Positions 49,430 through 59,648 of a stretch of 64,000 nucleotides of DNA are shown one piece after another (position 1 is the stretch's first letter; each line of letters starts with the position of its first letter). A program made the position numbers and the translations under genes. The notes under the pieces are model-generated. The model worked only from the letters and a program-made list of their open reading frames with translations, was not told the origin of the DNA and made no database searches. This DNA comes from Lateolabrax maculatus. Its lineage: Eukaryota > Chordata > Actinopteri > Acropomatiformes > Lateolabracidae. The stretch is taken from NCBI GenBank assembly GCA_031216445.1, contig CM062216.1, forward strand, positions 9,793,501 through 9,857,500, in the 5' to 3' direction.

Positions 49430-49760
49430 ATGTCCGATCGCAGCTCTGGTTTGCTTCTCCTCCTGCCAGTCAGCGGCTGGTGTGTTGTTGTGAAGCAGAG
49501 GTGCTGCTCACGGTTTGATTGGAGTGGCGTGGAGCTGCAGCACATGAAAAAAGAGCCAGTGTCACCTTGTCACACTCGGGCACGCCGCCAAACTGCTGGC
49601 GGGGGGTTGGACCGGGCATGTTGCCGAGGAGGGGTGTGTGTTGAGCACTGTGGTGATGAATCATTGTGCTGCTCCGCTCTCTCCCCTACCCCTCCTCTCG
49701 CCCAGTCTGTCCCGCACCCCACCCGCCACCTCACCCCATCACTAACACTGTAATTATCCG
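49430..49760. other. GC- and CpG-richer patch
   Basis: CpG dinucleotides are visibly denser than in flanking sequence (for example in GGCACGCCGCC, CTGGCGGGG, GACCGGGC and CACCCGCC). No TATA box, first exon or start codon context is recognisable. It could be an enhancer, a CpG island of a non-coding transcript, or simply a GC-rich patch. Confidence 0.35.
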
Positions 49761-49806
49761 CCTGTGGAGGGTGGGACATCTGCAATAACACTGGAGTTTG
49801 ATCATT

Positions 49807-49825
49807 TGTGTGTGTGTGTGTGTGT
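49807..49825 (+). repeat. (GT)n microsatellite
   Basis: Nine to ten uninterrupted TG units. Confidence 0.95.
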
Positions 49826-49996
49826 TGAAGACGAGGGTGACTCACTGAGAGAAGGAGAACGGTGTTGGAGAGGGTAATTTAGGGTTGAATTGGTGATCCT
49901 GTTGTTCTGTGTGAGCTAGCATCTCCAATATTCCTGGGTAATTTTCAGAAGCAACTCGGATTCTCAATCTCTGCTTGTCAGGGAGTTGGCAGCAGG

Positions 49997-50975
49997 CATA
50001 GGCGGAGCGGGGGGCTTCTGGGGCTTAAGCCCCGAATGCTTTCTCAAAAGCCCCGAACCTTTTAGGTTCTTAAAATAACCTCAACTTTGTGTCATTTCCC
50101 CTCATGCCGGGGACACAGGTGGAAGAGCTGTGAAGGAAGGCTGTTCCTTCCGTGTTAACCAATTGGGCTGTTGCGGTCGGCTCACTATCTGCAGTGAGGG
50201 TTTCAGCGTCTGTTTTTTTTTCTCCATCCATCCACCATATTTATTAGAAAGACTTTCACTGCTGTTCTTGATTGTTGTTTTTTTTTAATTATTATTACAT
50301 AGGCTACTTATTGTGAATGGAGCTGAGAGAGTGAAAAAAGTTAAGTAAAAAATGAGGATGAAAGGAGAACAGAGAACAGAAAGATAATAATATAAGTCCT
50401 TGTTGTAAATAAAATGGGATCCTTGATTTGCAATCAGAGCAGCCCAGATTATTATGGCATGGATTCAAATGTATCAGATTTGTCAGTTAAACAATAATTC
50501 TCTGAACTACTCCAACATAGTATAACAAAAAGGTTTTGTTACACTATATACTATTATACTAGGTTTCAAGTAATGCTGTTTACACCAGATTCATGCCCTA
50601 CCTATGTTATGTAAACTAAAAATAGTAATATTAGACAATTGTTGCCTCTTTTCAGGTGTCAGGATTGAAAATTAGTTATCCTCAACTTTTGTTTCGTTAT
50701 GGTTTCAGAATGATCAAGACAGTTGGAGAACAATTAGATACAAAATAGGCTCTGCAGTAGACTCGACAGGATGATTTCTTTTCCTGGGCAACAATCATGT
50801 TTTTCTTAAATGATGTACAGATTTATAGGCCTTCTATCGTCTCAAATGGCTTGGCAAATACTGCATATAGTGATGATTATGCCATAAGTGGGTAAAAATT
50901 CTCCCCGGGGGAAACGGAACCCTCCCAGGTTTGGACTAAGCCCCAGATGTTTGAAACGTCTGGCTCGGCTCCTGC
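49997..50975. mobile_element. Unclassified DNA-transposon-like element (GGCGGAG ends)
   Basis: The left end CATAGGCGGAGCGGGGG is followed by CTTCTGGGGCTTAAGCCCC (50015-50033). The right end has GGACTAAGCCCCAGATG (50933-50949), then GGCTCGGCTCCTGC. Read in reverse, the right-hand block CATCTGGGGCTTAGTCC matches the left CTTCTGGGGCTTAAGCC at 14 of 17 positions, and the outer GC-rich ends are loosely inverted. ATAGGCGGAG with a GGGGCTTAAGCCCC palindrome is a terminus style I recognise from fish elements. No target duplication is clear and the interior is non-coding, so the superfamily is left open. Confidence 0.6.
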
Positions 50976-51709
50976 ATCAGGTGGACTATTCTTACATCTT
51001 ATCAAGAAGGTTGGTCAGAGAACCTGTGTGGTTCATCTCAAGCTCTCCCCAGCCCAGAGCTCTGCCCATTAGAAGCTAACTCCTGATCCCCCCCCCCCCC
51101 AGGTCTGAACTTACTCGAGATCCTGCAGCTGATCAGGCCAGGGTTTATGTGTGGCACATCTGATCATAGACTGAGGGTTGAATGTGAAGTCACCCAAGAT
51201 CAAGGTCTGCGCTGAAATAGATGCTCCCATGGCAGCAGGGCTGTCACAACAGCCAGCGCTCTGTGGTGGAGAGGAGAGGTGGGTGGAGGTGACCCTGAGG
51301 GACTCGGGGTGTTGGCGACACGTGTGCTCTGTTGCAGCGATGGCTGTTGGCGATCGGGAGTGATAGAGATGGTTTCTGATGCTTGATCATCCAGCAGCTC
51401 TGTGGACTTACACTCAGTGGTTCACTGATGGACTGAAATGAACGCTACTTTGTCTTTCAAAAACAACCGCACTGATTTCGTTGATTGACTGTATCCGTGC
51501 AATATCCTTGCAGTTGTGAATTGCTTTACAATAGATTTGTCATTTGATGGTTGGATTATGGAAATATATACATAAATATATTGAAAGACCTACGTTGTGT
51601 ATATTTTCTACCAGATGTTAATTGATGCATATATCATCACATTCTTACATTACAGATAAGCTACAGATAAACAGGAAGGATGTTACTGGTATTATATGGT
51701 TGATTGTCT
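50976..51709. other. Gene-free stretch with a C13 tract
   Basis: No gene was recognised. A 13-base C run at 51088-51100 is followed by AGGTCTGAAC, which by chance looks like a splice acceptor and donor side by side. Confidence 0.55.
51088..51100 (+). repeat. C13 mononucleotide tract
   Basis: Thirteen consecutive C residues. Confidence 0.9.
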
Positions 51710-51990
51710 TTAGTGATGAAATTATTATGGTCAATTAAGCGATTACTTAACTGACAGAAAATAAGACCATTTTGATAAGTCAGACTATAATAATTGTAAT
51801 TTAGAAAAAAAACAAAAAAACATTCACTGGTTCCAGCTTCTCAAATGTGAGGATTTTCGGCGTTCTTCTGTAAAATGAACATTTGGGGGTTTTGGACTGT
51901 TGTTTTGGACAAATCAAGCAAAATGACATTTCATAGAGAGAATGATTAATCTATTGATTAAAAATAATTAATTGCGGTTTGATGATAATA
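51710..51990. mobile_element. Short DNA element, TTGATTAATC family (copy 2, best preserved core)
   Basis: The left end has TTAAGCGATTACTTAACTGA followed by CAGAAAATAAG. The core has CACTGGTTCCAGCTTCTCAA, ATGTGAGGATTTTCGGC and GGGGGTTTTGGACTGTTG. The right end has GAATGATTAATCTATTGATT. Order and strand agree with copy 1 at 2165-2440. It is non-coding. Confidence 0.85.
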
Positions 51991-54970
51991 CAAAATAACA
52001 GTTATGGCACCAAAAATCCTGTCCTTCTTATTTTAAAAGTGTCTGCTGTGCAATCTGAATGAACAAAACAAAACTTTGAAACACTTGCAGTCAGCAGACT
52101 GGAAGTCTGGTACAGCTCGTCCCCCCACAGCCAAGCAGTCTGTTGTTGGGTTTGACATTTTATTGATATGAAATGCGGTTTCACTTCTTAAGATCATACT
52201 GTTTGCTTTATTTTTCTGTTGTCTTCTATAATTTATAACAAGCCATAGACTTTTTTACATGTGTATGTGGGAAACAACATGTCGGACTGAAACTGTCGGG
52301 CCTCTTTCTTCTTGCAGTCGAGCCTCAGCAAGGTCACTGAACTGCAGTGCTAATTATCAGCTGAGGGCACTAGCTCTACTCCAGGGACTGGGAACCCCCC
52401 ACTCAGCCCCCGACCCAGCCTGGCAATTTAAGACCTGGAGCGAGTGGCGAGCGCGTGTGTTAACATGTGTGCCGGTCGCATGTGTGTGTTTGCTCACATT
52501 ATATCTGTACATGAGATTTGTTCATCAATATCTACGTTGTGTGTTTTCTGTGTGTATGTGACTGTGAGTTGTCCCTTGTGGTTCGTCACGGTGCTGAGGT
52601 CTAGTTAAGCACTTCTTAAGACAGCTGCACTATCTGACGTGTCTCCTGCGGATTCCCCCCTGATTTCTGTGAAATGAGACAATATGAGAGACCAGCCGAC
52701 ATCTCATTTAAAGACTAATTAGGTTATTCAGAGGGCGAGCGAGGGCTTGCAATGCATTAATGGTTTAATATGTGCTCTTTGAGATGATGAATATTGAGGC
52801 ACATTTATTCTGCACGGGTGAGTGAAAATACATAGTGTTATGTGTGTAGGGTAAATGTTCTATTTAGGTCCTGGTGGAAGCAATCTGCATATCTCAGCTT
52901 TAAAATTCTCACGATATAATTGGTGGGATGGACTGTATATAACACTGCACCATGTTTGCTGACACACAGATGATTTTTAAAGATGAAAAAAAAAAGATGT
53001 GAAATGCCTTAAGACAGCAGAGGCAGAAACATCTGTGAAGTCAGGAGTGTGAAGATGTAAAAAAAAATCTGAGAGTCTGTCTTTTTGATTCTCTGCCTCT
53101 CCTCCCTGTCATATAGACACGACAAGGTTAAGAGAAAGTTATACATTTAAGGAAGCTGTAATGTGATTGCTGATTTGAATTTGCCACATGCTGGGTGAAG
53201 TGTTTTCCAGTTGATGTGTGAGGCATTAATTGAACAGCCACATGAGGGGAGATGACACTTTATGTCATACACGTTATCCCTACTGAGCTTGCCACTTTAC
53301 TACTGACGTTCTCATCTCTTGAGGAGCAGCACAAGGGGAGGCTTGACTCCTGTGTCAACATATAGAAAAAGATAGAGAGAGCGTGAAACACAGAGAGAGC
53401 TAGTGAGAGAGGGAAACCCCCGAGGAGGCAGAGGGATAGCGGGAGAGAAGGCAGATCCTTCACATGACCTCCATCCACTGATGCTACCTGGAGCACAAAC
53501 ATTGGCATGGCGTCCAGAGGATATGGAAATTCACCCATGTCAGCCATTATCAGCTCAAGGATTTGATATTTCTAGTCAGCTGAGATGGTCTATTCATCCA
53601 CGAGCACCCCCGCGAAGGAGCAGAAAAGACTGAAATAGAGAACAAAAAAAGGAAAACAGGGAGGGAGTCGGACAGTGATAACCTCATCTTATAACCTTCT
53701 CTGTTAAGCCATCAGTCTTTCTGACCCTTGTAATTAGCACACAAAGCACAGGGATGGAAAGAGCTCGCTTCAATTGGTCCCTGTGAGACTCTGGTTTCAG
53801 CCTACAAATAAGATATTGCCGCATAGACAGTATTTTACTGAAAGCAGAGAATAGATTTGTCTCCTGGCAGACACAGCAGATATTTCATCCAGGGTATGCC
53901 TGCGGCTTAGAGCCTTGTTGGTATTAGTGCGCCTAAAAGTTGTTGGGAGCTTACAGTCCACATGGGAATACTTTCACAATATCAATTACTTCAAACACAC
54001 ACAGGCACTTGCAGAGATTTACACACACTGCAAGCCACAATACCTAAAACAGAGGAAACAGGTTGGTGGCAGTTAGGGAAATTACATGACAACTGACTCT
54101 TGCTTTTCTAATTGGCTAAATCCGTACTAATTATGTTCTATTATGGTGGGAAATGAGCGTGATACTGCAGGGAGGCCTTCATCTCTCCCAGCAGGGAGCA
54201 GGCACCTCCACTCAGCACAGCACACCCATCTTCCCTGGTACCCCCCAGCAGGAGCCCCAGGGAGTGGAGGCCAGCCGGGTGAAGTAATTGAATAACTAAC
54301 AGCAGATCACTATTTGGCTGACTCCAGCTCATTGGATAGACAGGAATGCTTATACAGCGCTGGCTGGCAGGCTGGCAAACAGCAAACTGTATGGAAGTTC
54401 GCTGGAGAAAGCCGGAGCTGAAGACCGAAGCTGACGGTGGGTTGTACTTGTAGTCTAAGCCACAGTGCAGATAGTGTAAGAACAGCAGATAAGGCAAGAG
54501 GCGGTGGGATCTCGCAAGGGACTGATTTACCACCATTTCTCGCTTTTCCTTATCATGTAGTTTAATGACTTTAATGTCTTGTAGAAAAATTCTGAAAGGC
54601 ATTAAAGGCTTTGAGAATCAAAGAAAAGGCTTTTGGAGGTCAGGGAATAGTTTTTATTTTTTTGGAGAGAAGCAAAAGCCTGTACAGTCTGGTTTGTGTG
54701 GAGTCCACTCAGGGCTGTGACTGCAGCACTGCATCACAGCTCTTTGTCTTTGTTCCTGTGAAAAGGACAGGAAGTGTGTGGCAGTGTGGAGGAACTAGTT
54801 TACTTATTCATCAGGTTTTCAAGTTCTAGCGGACGCAAGGTTTCCCAGGGATGATAAATGGCATCCGAAGGCCCAGGTGGATGGGAAAGGGGAGGAGGTA
54901 AATAATGGAACAGCCTGACAAACAAAGGAGGCTCCATGATGCATTGTCTGAATGTGAAACAAAGCCACAG

Positions 54971-54991
54971 GTGTGTGTGTGTGTGTGTGTG
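54971..54991 (+). repeat. (GT)n microsatellite
   Basis: About ten uninterrupted GT units. Confidence 0.95.
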
Positions 54992-55313
54992 AGCAGGACT
55001 GATGGTTGCTGAAACTTTCCTTGTCTCTCCATCGCTTCCAGACCCCTGCAGGAGCATTTAGGCAGCGTTTGAAGTGAGCCTTGCAGCACCACCTCTGTGA
55101 AGTGACTGTCTGGATGAAGTTGGTGCATTTGGGCAGGGATAGAAAATAGAATAAATAAATATATAAAAGAAGGAACGTCCCCCCAGAGTGGAAATGTAAC
55201 TCTAATGCAGCAGGAGGAGGTGGACAGGAAAGCTATTAAGGCTAAGCGAGGGCCTGGGGTCCACTCAGGTTTTACACTCCTACTCAGGGCTGCACCGTAC
55301 ACACTCTCTCCCT

Positions 55314-55339
55314 CACACACACACACACACACACACACA
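55314..55339 (+). repeat. (CA)n microsatellite
   Basis: Thirteen uninterrupted CA units, in inverse orientation to the GT tract about 340 bp upstream. Confidence 0.95.
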
Positions 55340-55772
55340 TCCTCTCAACCTCCTGTTCCAGCTCCGTTCCGTCTGAACTCTTTCTCAGCGCTGAGCTGAG
55401 CAGACTCAAGGAAACGGTTCATTTAAATGTACATAATTTGCTCTCGGAGGCTCACTCTTGGTCTCACTGTTCCCCTGTGGCGCCACAGAGAAACAGCCCA
55501 GGAGAGACAGAGAAAAGATTTTATCCTGGAAGAATCCAGTGGCCTGGACGGAAACGCAGGCTGGTAACAGAGCCAGGCAGAGTGAGAGCTTCAGGTACAC
55601 TGGACATTTATCCCCTGGAGACTTTGATGCCAGCCCATGTTTTCATCTTGTCTTGCCACCAGATTCCTTATACTGGAAAAGCCCAAACACTATATTGTGC
55701 ATTTACCACAGGTAGGTGTAAAATAACAAGTTTTGAAAAGAAAAGACGCTTCTTGGGAATTTAGCATTTAAT

Positions 55773-55838
55773 ACATGTAGCCGGCCGTGTTTATATATAC
55801 ATCTCAAGAGGTATATAAAAATATGTCTGGCTACACGT
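55773..55838. ncRNA. Candidate pre-miRNA-like hairpin
   Basis: The arm TGTAGCC...TTTATATATAC (55776-55800) faces GTATATAAAAATATG...GGCTACA (55811-55835) across a 10-base loop (ATCTCAAGAG). Aligned over 25 positions there are 20 Watson-Crick pairs. Three of the five differences are G opposite U if the plus strand is transcribed, leaving two mismatches. Pairing extends slightly outward (ACA against CGT with one mismatch). The G:U pattern favours the plus strand. I know no microRNA with this sequence. It could equally be the end of an undetected inverted-repeat element. Confidence 0.4.
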
Positions 55839-55863
55839 GGTCTAACACGTGGGCGCTAAACAT

Positions 55864-55905
55864 TAGAGCTCCAACAATTAGTCTATTAATCAGTTAGTTG
55901 ATTGA
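55864..55905. repeat. Terminal fragment, TTGATTAATC family (copy 3)
   Basis: TAGAGCTCCAACAATTAGTC followed by TATTAATCAGTTAGTTGATT matches the family's outer end (TAGRGCTGCAAC...TTAGTTGATT). The body of the element is not seen downstream, so only the tip remains. Confidence 0.7.
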
Positions 55906-56767
55906 GGAATGTTGTTTTCTGTGTCCTCTGTTTATAAAAAAACAGACAATAAGTAATACAGGTAACAGGGTGAGAGACTGGTCAGTGTGAAAAGAGGATG
56001 ACAGGAAAGAAGAGAATTGGAAGAGAGTGAAAAGCGATTTGGCCTTTGTCAAAGTCAGCACTTGGCCTTTTGCCGATCAGGTGGTGATTGTGTTGACCGT
56101 GTTGCACAAGCCAGAGTGATGCACTCTGTGTCAGAATTACTGCAAGACGTCAGAATATCAGTCATCTGTTTGCTTGTTTCTGTGTGTGAGGGTTTTCATA
56201 ACCCCTGGATTTATACAGGCGCAGTCTTTACACTAACACTGACCCGTATTAGCCAGGGACGTGGTGAAGCTCTGAGTATTTGTCTGTTTTCCAAGAACAA
56301 AGTAAACAAAGCAAACAAATCCTCATAATTGATTCTATTTGGGCTGAGTCAACTCATATCAAATAATGAGTAAACAACTGGAGGGATATGAGGGATAAAA
56401 GACGTATTTTTTGAACATCTTGTCAACATGACTTTTAATGATTGTAATAGACTTAAATATAAAACATACAGAAGAATCAAAATGATGACCATATTAACTC
56501 ATTGAAAATAAGCATACGAGTATATTTGTTGGACTGTAGACCCAAGGAACTGAGGGGAAAAATAAATTTGTTGAAATGTGAAAAGGTTCAAGAGTTAATG
56601 TGCTGGAACACTGCTCACAACTTTGCAAAGTACGGCTGAAATATAACATAAATCAGGAGAAAAATACCCTCCCATGTGCTGGCAAAAATTCAGACTAATC
56701 TCCCCTGAGCAAAAATAAAAAAGATATACAGCCCACTCACCCTGTTTGTACTACTGAGAAGGTGTTT

Positions 56768-56783
56768 AAAAAAAAAAAAAAAA
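56768..56783 (+). repeat. A16 mononucleotide tract
   Basis: Sixteen consecutive A residues. Confidence 0.9.
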
Positions 56784-57846
56784 CTCACTATGATCAGGTT
56801 TCCATCGTTTTGGAGCTCCCATTTAACATAATTATTACTGTTTTATTTCACTTCTACAGTATGTTCATGTTCTTATTACAGACAGGAGCATCTCTGCTCT
56901 GGTCTGCCCTTCTTTGCTTTAGCTGTAGTAAAGTGTTAATGTGCTGTCTGTGCAAACTCATCTCCTGAAGAAAATACTTTTTTTTTTTACTTTTGAAGCA
57001 CCCTCAAGGTGAATGTTGACTAAATCAAAGAGCAGCCACCAACTACTAATTCCTTGTCAGATTAAACATCTACATTTGTTGATCTTTCCAAATATTTCAT
57101 TGAAAAAACAGACATAAGGGTTGACAGGTCTAGCTCTTATTTCAGTTTGAACCACCAACTTTTTTACATGCTGAAGCACAGTATATATCATATTACAGGT
57201 TGTGATCGTGGCTGCTCACTGGCATCACAACATACTGTAAAATTTACATTAGTTACTTATCAACATCAAGATTAATACAGCAAAACTAAACATTCCTTGA
57301 ATGCAAAGTGAGGAGTGCTACTCCATTACTTCTTCCATTAAAAGCCTTTTATTCCAAGAACAAGGTTTGTCTTAAAGTCCACACTCTCTCATGACTTACA
57401 TGTATTGGAACAATTAAAGATTAAATAAATTACAGATTAGGGTTTTAATCGGATTATCACTTTGTCTTTTCAATTTATGCGGCTACGTTTACATGTTTCA
57501 TAACTGAGACAACTTTGAGACAGTTTCAAAGAAATATATAACTAGTGATATTATGCAGCAATCAGTGTCCAGGGGCTTACAGGATACTACTGTAAAAGAT
57601 GCTTGGCCAGTTAATGAAGAGCTATTAGCTCCGTTTGCAGCCTTACGGCCCAACATCTCGAAGGTAATAATAAATAAAAAACCCTGTTGCTGAATATATG
57701 TGAAGGCATAATGAACTGGTGTATTATTAAATCTCACAGATGACAAAACACATTATATGAGGCTTATGATTGGTTTAGATTTTAATGGTATTTTAGTCAT
57801 CAGTCAGATCCATGTGTCAGTCAGTGAAATTACAAAAATAGATTGT

Positions 57847-57861
57847 GTACATATGTGTGTA

Positions 57862-57895
<34 letters not shown>
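57847..57895 (+). repeat. (GT)(TA)n microsatellite
   Basis: GTACATATGTGTGTATATAT leads into a pure AT run at 57871-57895. Such a run is prone to cruciform formation and length change. Confidence 0.93.
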
Positions 57896-58167
57896 ACTGC
57901 AAATTAATTACCAATCAGCCATTCAAAACATGCTTTAATGCTTTCAAATTATGTAAGTGATATCACTTTTAAGCACATTGTGCATTTGTAACTGTGGGCA
58001 ACCACAAGGTTGTAGCCAACTACAGTAATTTGTCACATTTCCATAATAACTGGTCAACTGTAAGACTCATACCTGTCTCCGGGAACACAGTCAGCAGAGC
58101 ACCAGACAAACACTGGCCAGCAATTGTGACTTCAAAGAAATACAATTTACAATTTGTAATATGTATG

Positions 58168-58218
58168 TATTAATACACCATAAAACATAAAATATATATA
58201 TTAATACACCATAAAACA
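58168..58218 (+). repeat. Small tandem duplication, 31-bp period
   Basis: TATTAATACACCATAAAACA occurs exactly at 58168-58187 and again at 58199-58218, separated by TAAAATATATA. Confidence 0.92.
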
Positions 58219-58390
58219 AAAGACATGTGTTCAAAGGTTCATATTGTATCACTTGGTCTCGGTATGTTCATCCATTACATACATTTGGCTGTAATTGCAC
58301 GGTCTGTTTATGAATTATTTGGCAAAACCGCTTTCAATAAATAAAAGAAATCTGTGGTTTTTTTTCGGGTCATCTAAATACTGTATGTTA

Positions 58391-58736
58391 CTAGCCTGGC
58401 ATTGTCAGACTAATTCGCAAGTGCATATTAGTCTGGAACCTCTCATTTTCATTTTCACTTTCCAACGGGGCGTTATCAATGGGCGCAGACAAATAAAATG
58501 CCGTCCTGTCGTCAGAAGTAGGGCAAACATATATTTCTTATCAACATAAAGTTTAAGTGCAGTTGCTTGTTCTTTTAGAAAAGAAATTTACCGTCCAGTC
58601 CGTTTAATACTGCCGCTGTAGCCAGCTCGCCACCTTCCAGTTCTAGTGGAAATCAGTCTGAATGTGAGAGGTGCCAGACGTATCTGCCAGAGCAAATAAA
58701 ACATGAGCTTGCAGATTCGTCTGGTTCCCAGGCTAG
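58391..58736. mobile_element. 346-bp TIR element (CTAGCCTGG ends), TA-flanked
   Basis: The left end CTAGCCTGGCATTGTCAGAC is the imperfect inverse of the right end GTCTGGTTCCCAGGCTAG; CTAGCCTGG against CCAGGCTAG is perfect over 9 bp. Both sides are flanked by TA (58389-58390 and 58737-58738), consistent with TA target duplication, although TA could instead be part of the TIR. A CAGACTAAT block near the left end is repeated inverted as ATTAGTCTGG at 58428-58437. No coding potential is visible. I recognise CTAGCCTGGGAACCAGACG as a common fish repeat end, but not its superfamily. Confidence 0.85.
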
Positions 58737-59634
58737 TATATTACTAATTTGGTGAAGATTTGTGCTTGCCTCTGTTTTGCAAAGAATTTATAATCTATGT
58801 TGGCAGAAATGCAATTGGCCTATATGGAGAGATACATGTTCTATATGTCGAGTCTTAATCAATTCTTGCTTGACATCGCAGATGGAGACCACGTGATGTG
58901 GTAAAAAGCTCCATAACAAGTGTTTTTTTTTTAATGTATCAATTCTTTCTTGGCCCTTTTTTTAGTTTTTGACGTATCCTGCTAATTAGAAACCCCCTTA
59001 TATTGTACAGTAATAAAATCCAATTATATTACAATATGTCATACACAGGATTTTTATATTGTTGTTAACTCAACATATGAGGTATAAATATTATAGAAAT
59101 ATAGGTCACTGAACCTAGCTGCACCGAGTTTAAGCATTTTAAAGTTTGCTATAGTTTAAATACTGCAACTTTGTATGACCTTAGTTGGACTAACCAAGCT
59201 GCATTAAAAGGTTTTACATGTAACTGCGGCCTTAGGGTGGGCTTACTGATGACTGATCAACAGGAAGGACCACAGAGACTCCGAATGTTCCCTTAAATAG
59301 CTTTCACCTCCTTCCATCTGCCCACTTCCCTCAGGTTACTGTCTAAACAACTCTCGAATCCTCACCAGCACCCTGGTTTGGAAATATGTTTGTTTTACAA
59401 CTTAGTTCGGTGTCTCTGACTAATTTTTTCTGAATGATTATTGTCACTGGCAGAGTCCAGTTAAGACAAGAAGGACTGTTACTTTCTTTGTTTTTTATTA
59501 TTACAGTGCAGATTCTCCAGAATATTTTTATAGCATCTGTATACAGTCATACTAAAAAAATCACAAGCTCAATTAGCTGTAGCAAATAATCTGGCCTTTG
59601 GCTGTAGCACTTTAGTCCTTGCCAAACTTTGCCG

Positions 59635-59648
59635 GCTGTCATGGCAAC
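59635..59648. promoter_or_regulatory. RFX X-box-like site
   Basis: GCTGTCATGGCAAC differs from GTTGCCATGGCAAC at two positions. No promoter is recognisable nearby. Confidence 0.22.

Larger units (their letters stand above)
42114..49996. other. Gene-free stretch with microsatellites and a CpG-richer patch
   Basis: No gene was recognised. An 11-bp perfect inverted repeat (GATGTGTTCCC at 42136-42146, GGGAACACATC at 42178-42188) and a 9-bp one (GATTTAGAC at 44239, GTCTAAATC at 44260) are present. Microsatellites lie at 45020, 46611 and 49807. Confidence 0.5.
51991..55772. other. Gene-free stretch, CNE-like blocks and GT/CA tracts
   Basis: No gene was recognised. Compact blocks at 52720-52820, 53750-53950 and 54100-54380 look regulatory. 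Long open frames here (153 codons minus at 54141-54602, 170 codons minus at 54826-55338) carry no known domain, and the second starts inside a CA repeat. Confidence 0.5.
55906..58390. other. Gene-free AT-rich stretch
   Basis: No gene was recognised. It includes A and T tracts, a TA microsatellite and a small tandem duplication. Open frames are short. Confidence 0.55.

Noticed and set aside
52302..52365. Splice-acceptor-like tract (CTCTTTCTTCTTGCAG) followed by a short open frame
   Set aside because: All frames give unremarkable peptides, with no donor of quality and no homology.
54141..54602. 153-codon minus-strand open frame
   Set aside because: No domain or homology was recognised, and the composition looks like chance translation of a compact unique block.
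54826..55338. 170-codon minus-strand open frame, the longest in the window
   Set aside because: It starts inside the CA microsatellite (a VCVCV-type N-terminus) and crosses the second, GT tract (as a run of TH repeats). Dinucleotide repeats are open in most frames, and no domain is recognisable.
55314..55339. Short direct repeats considered as a CRISPR array
   Set aside because: It is a plain dinucleotide microsatellite with no spacers, in eukaryotic DNA.
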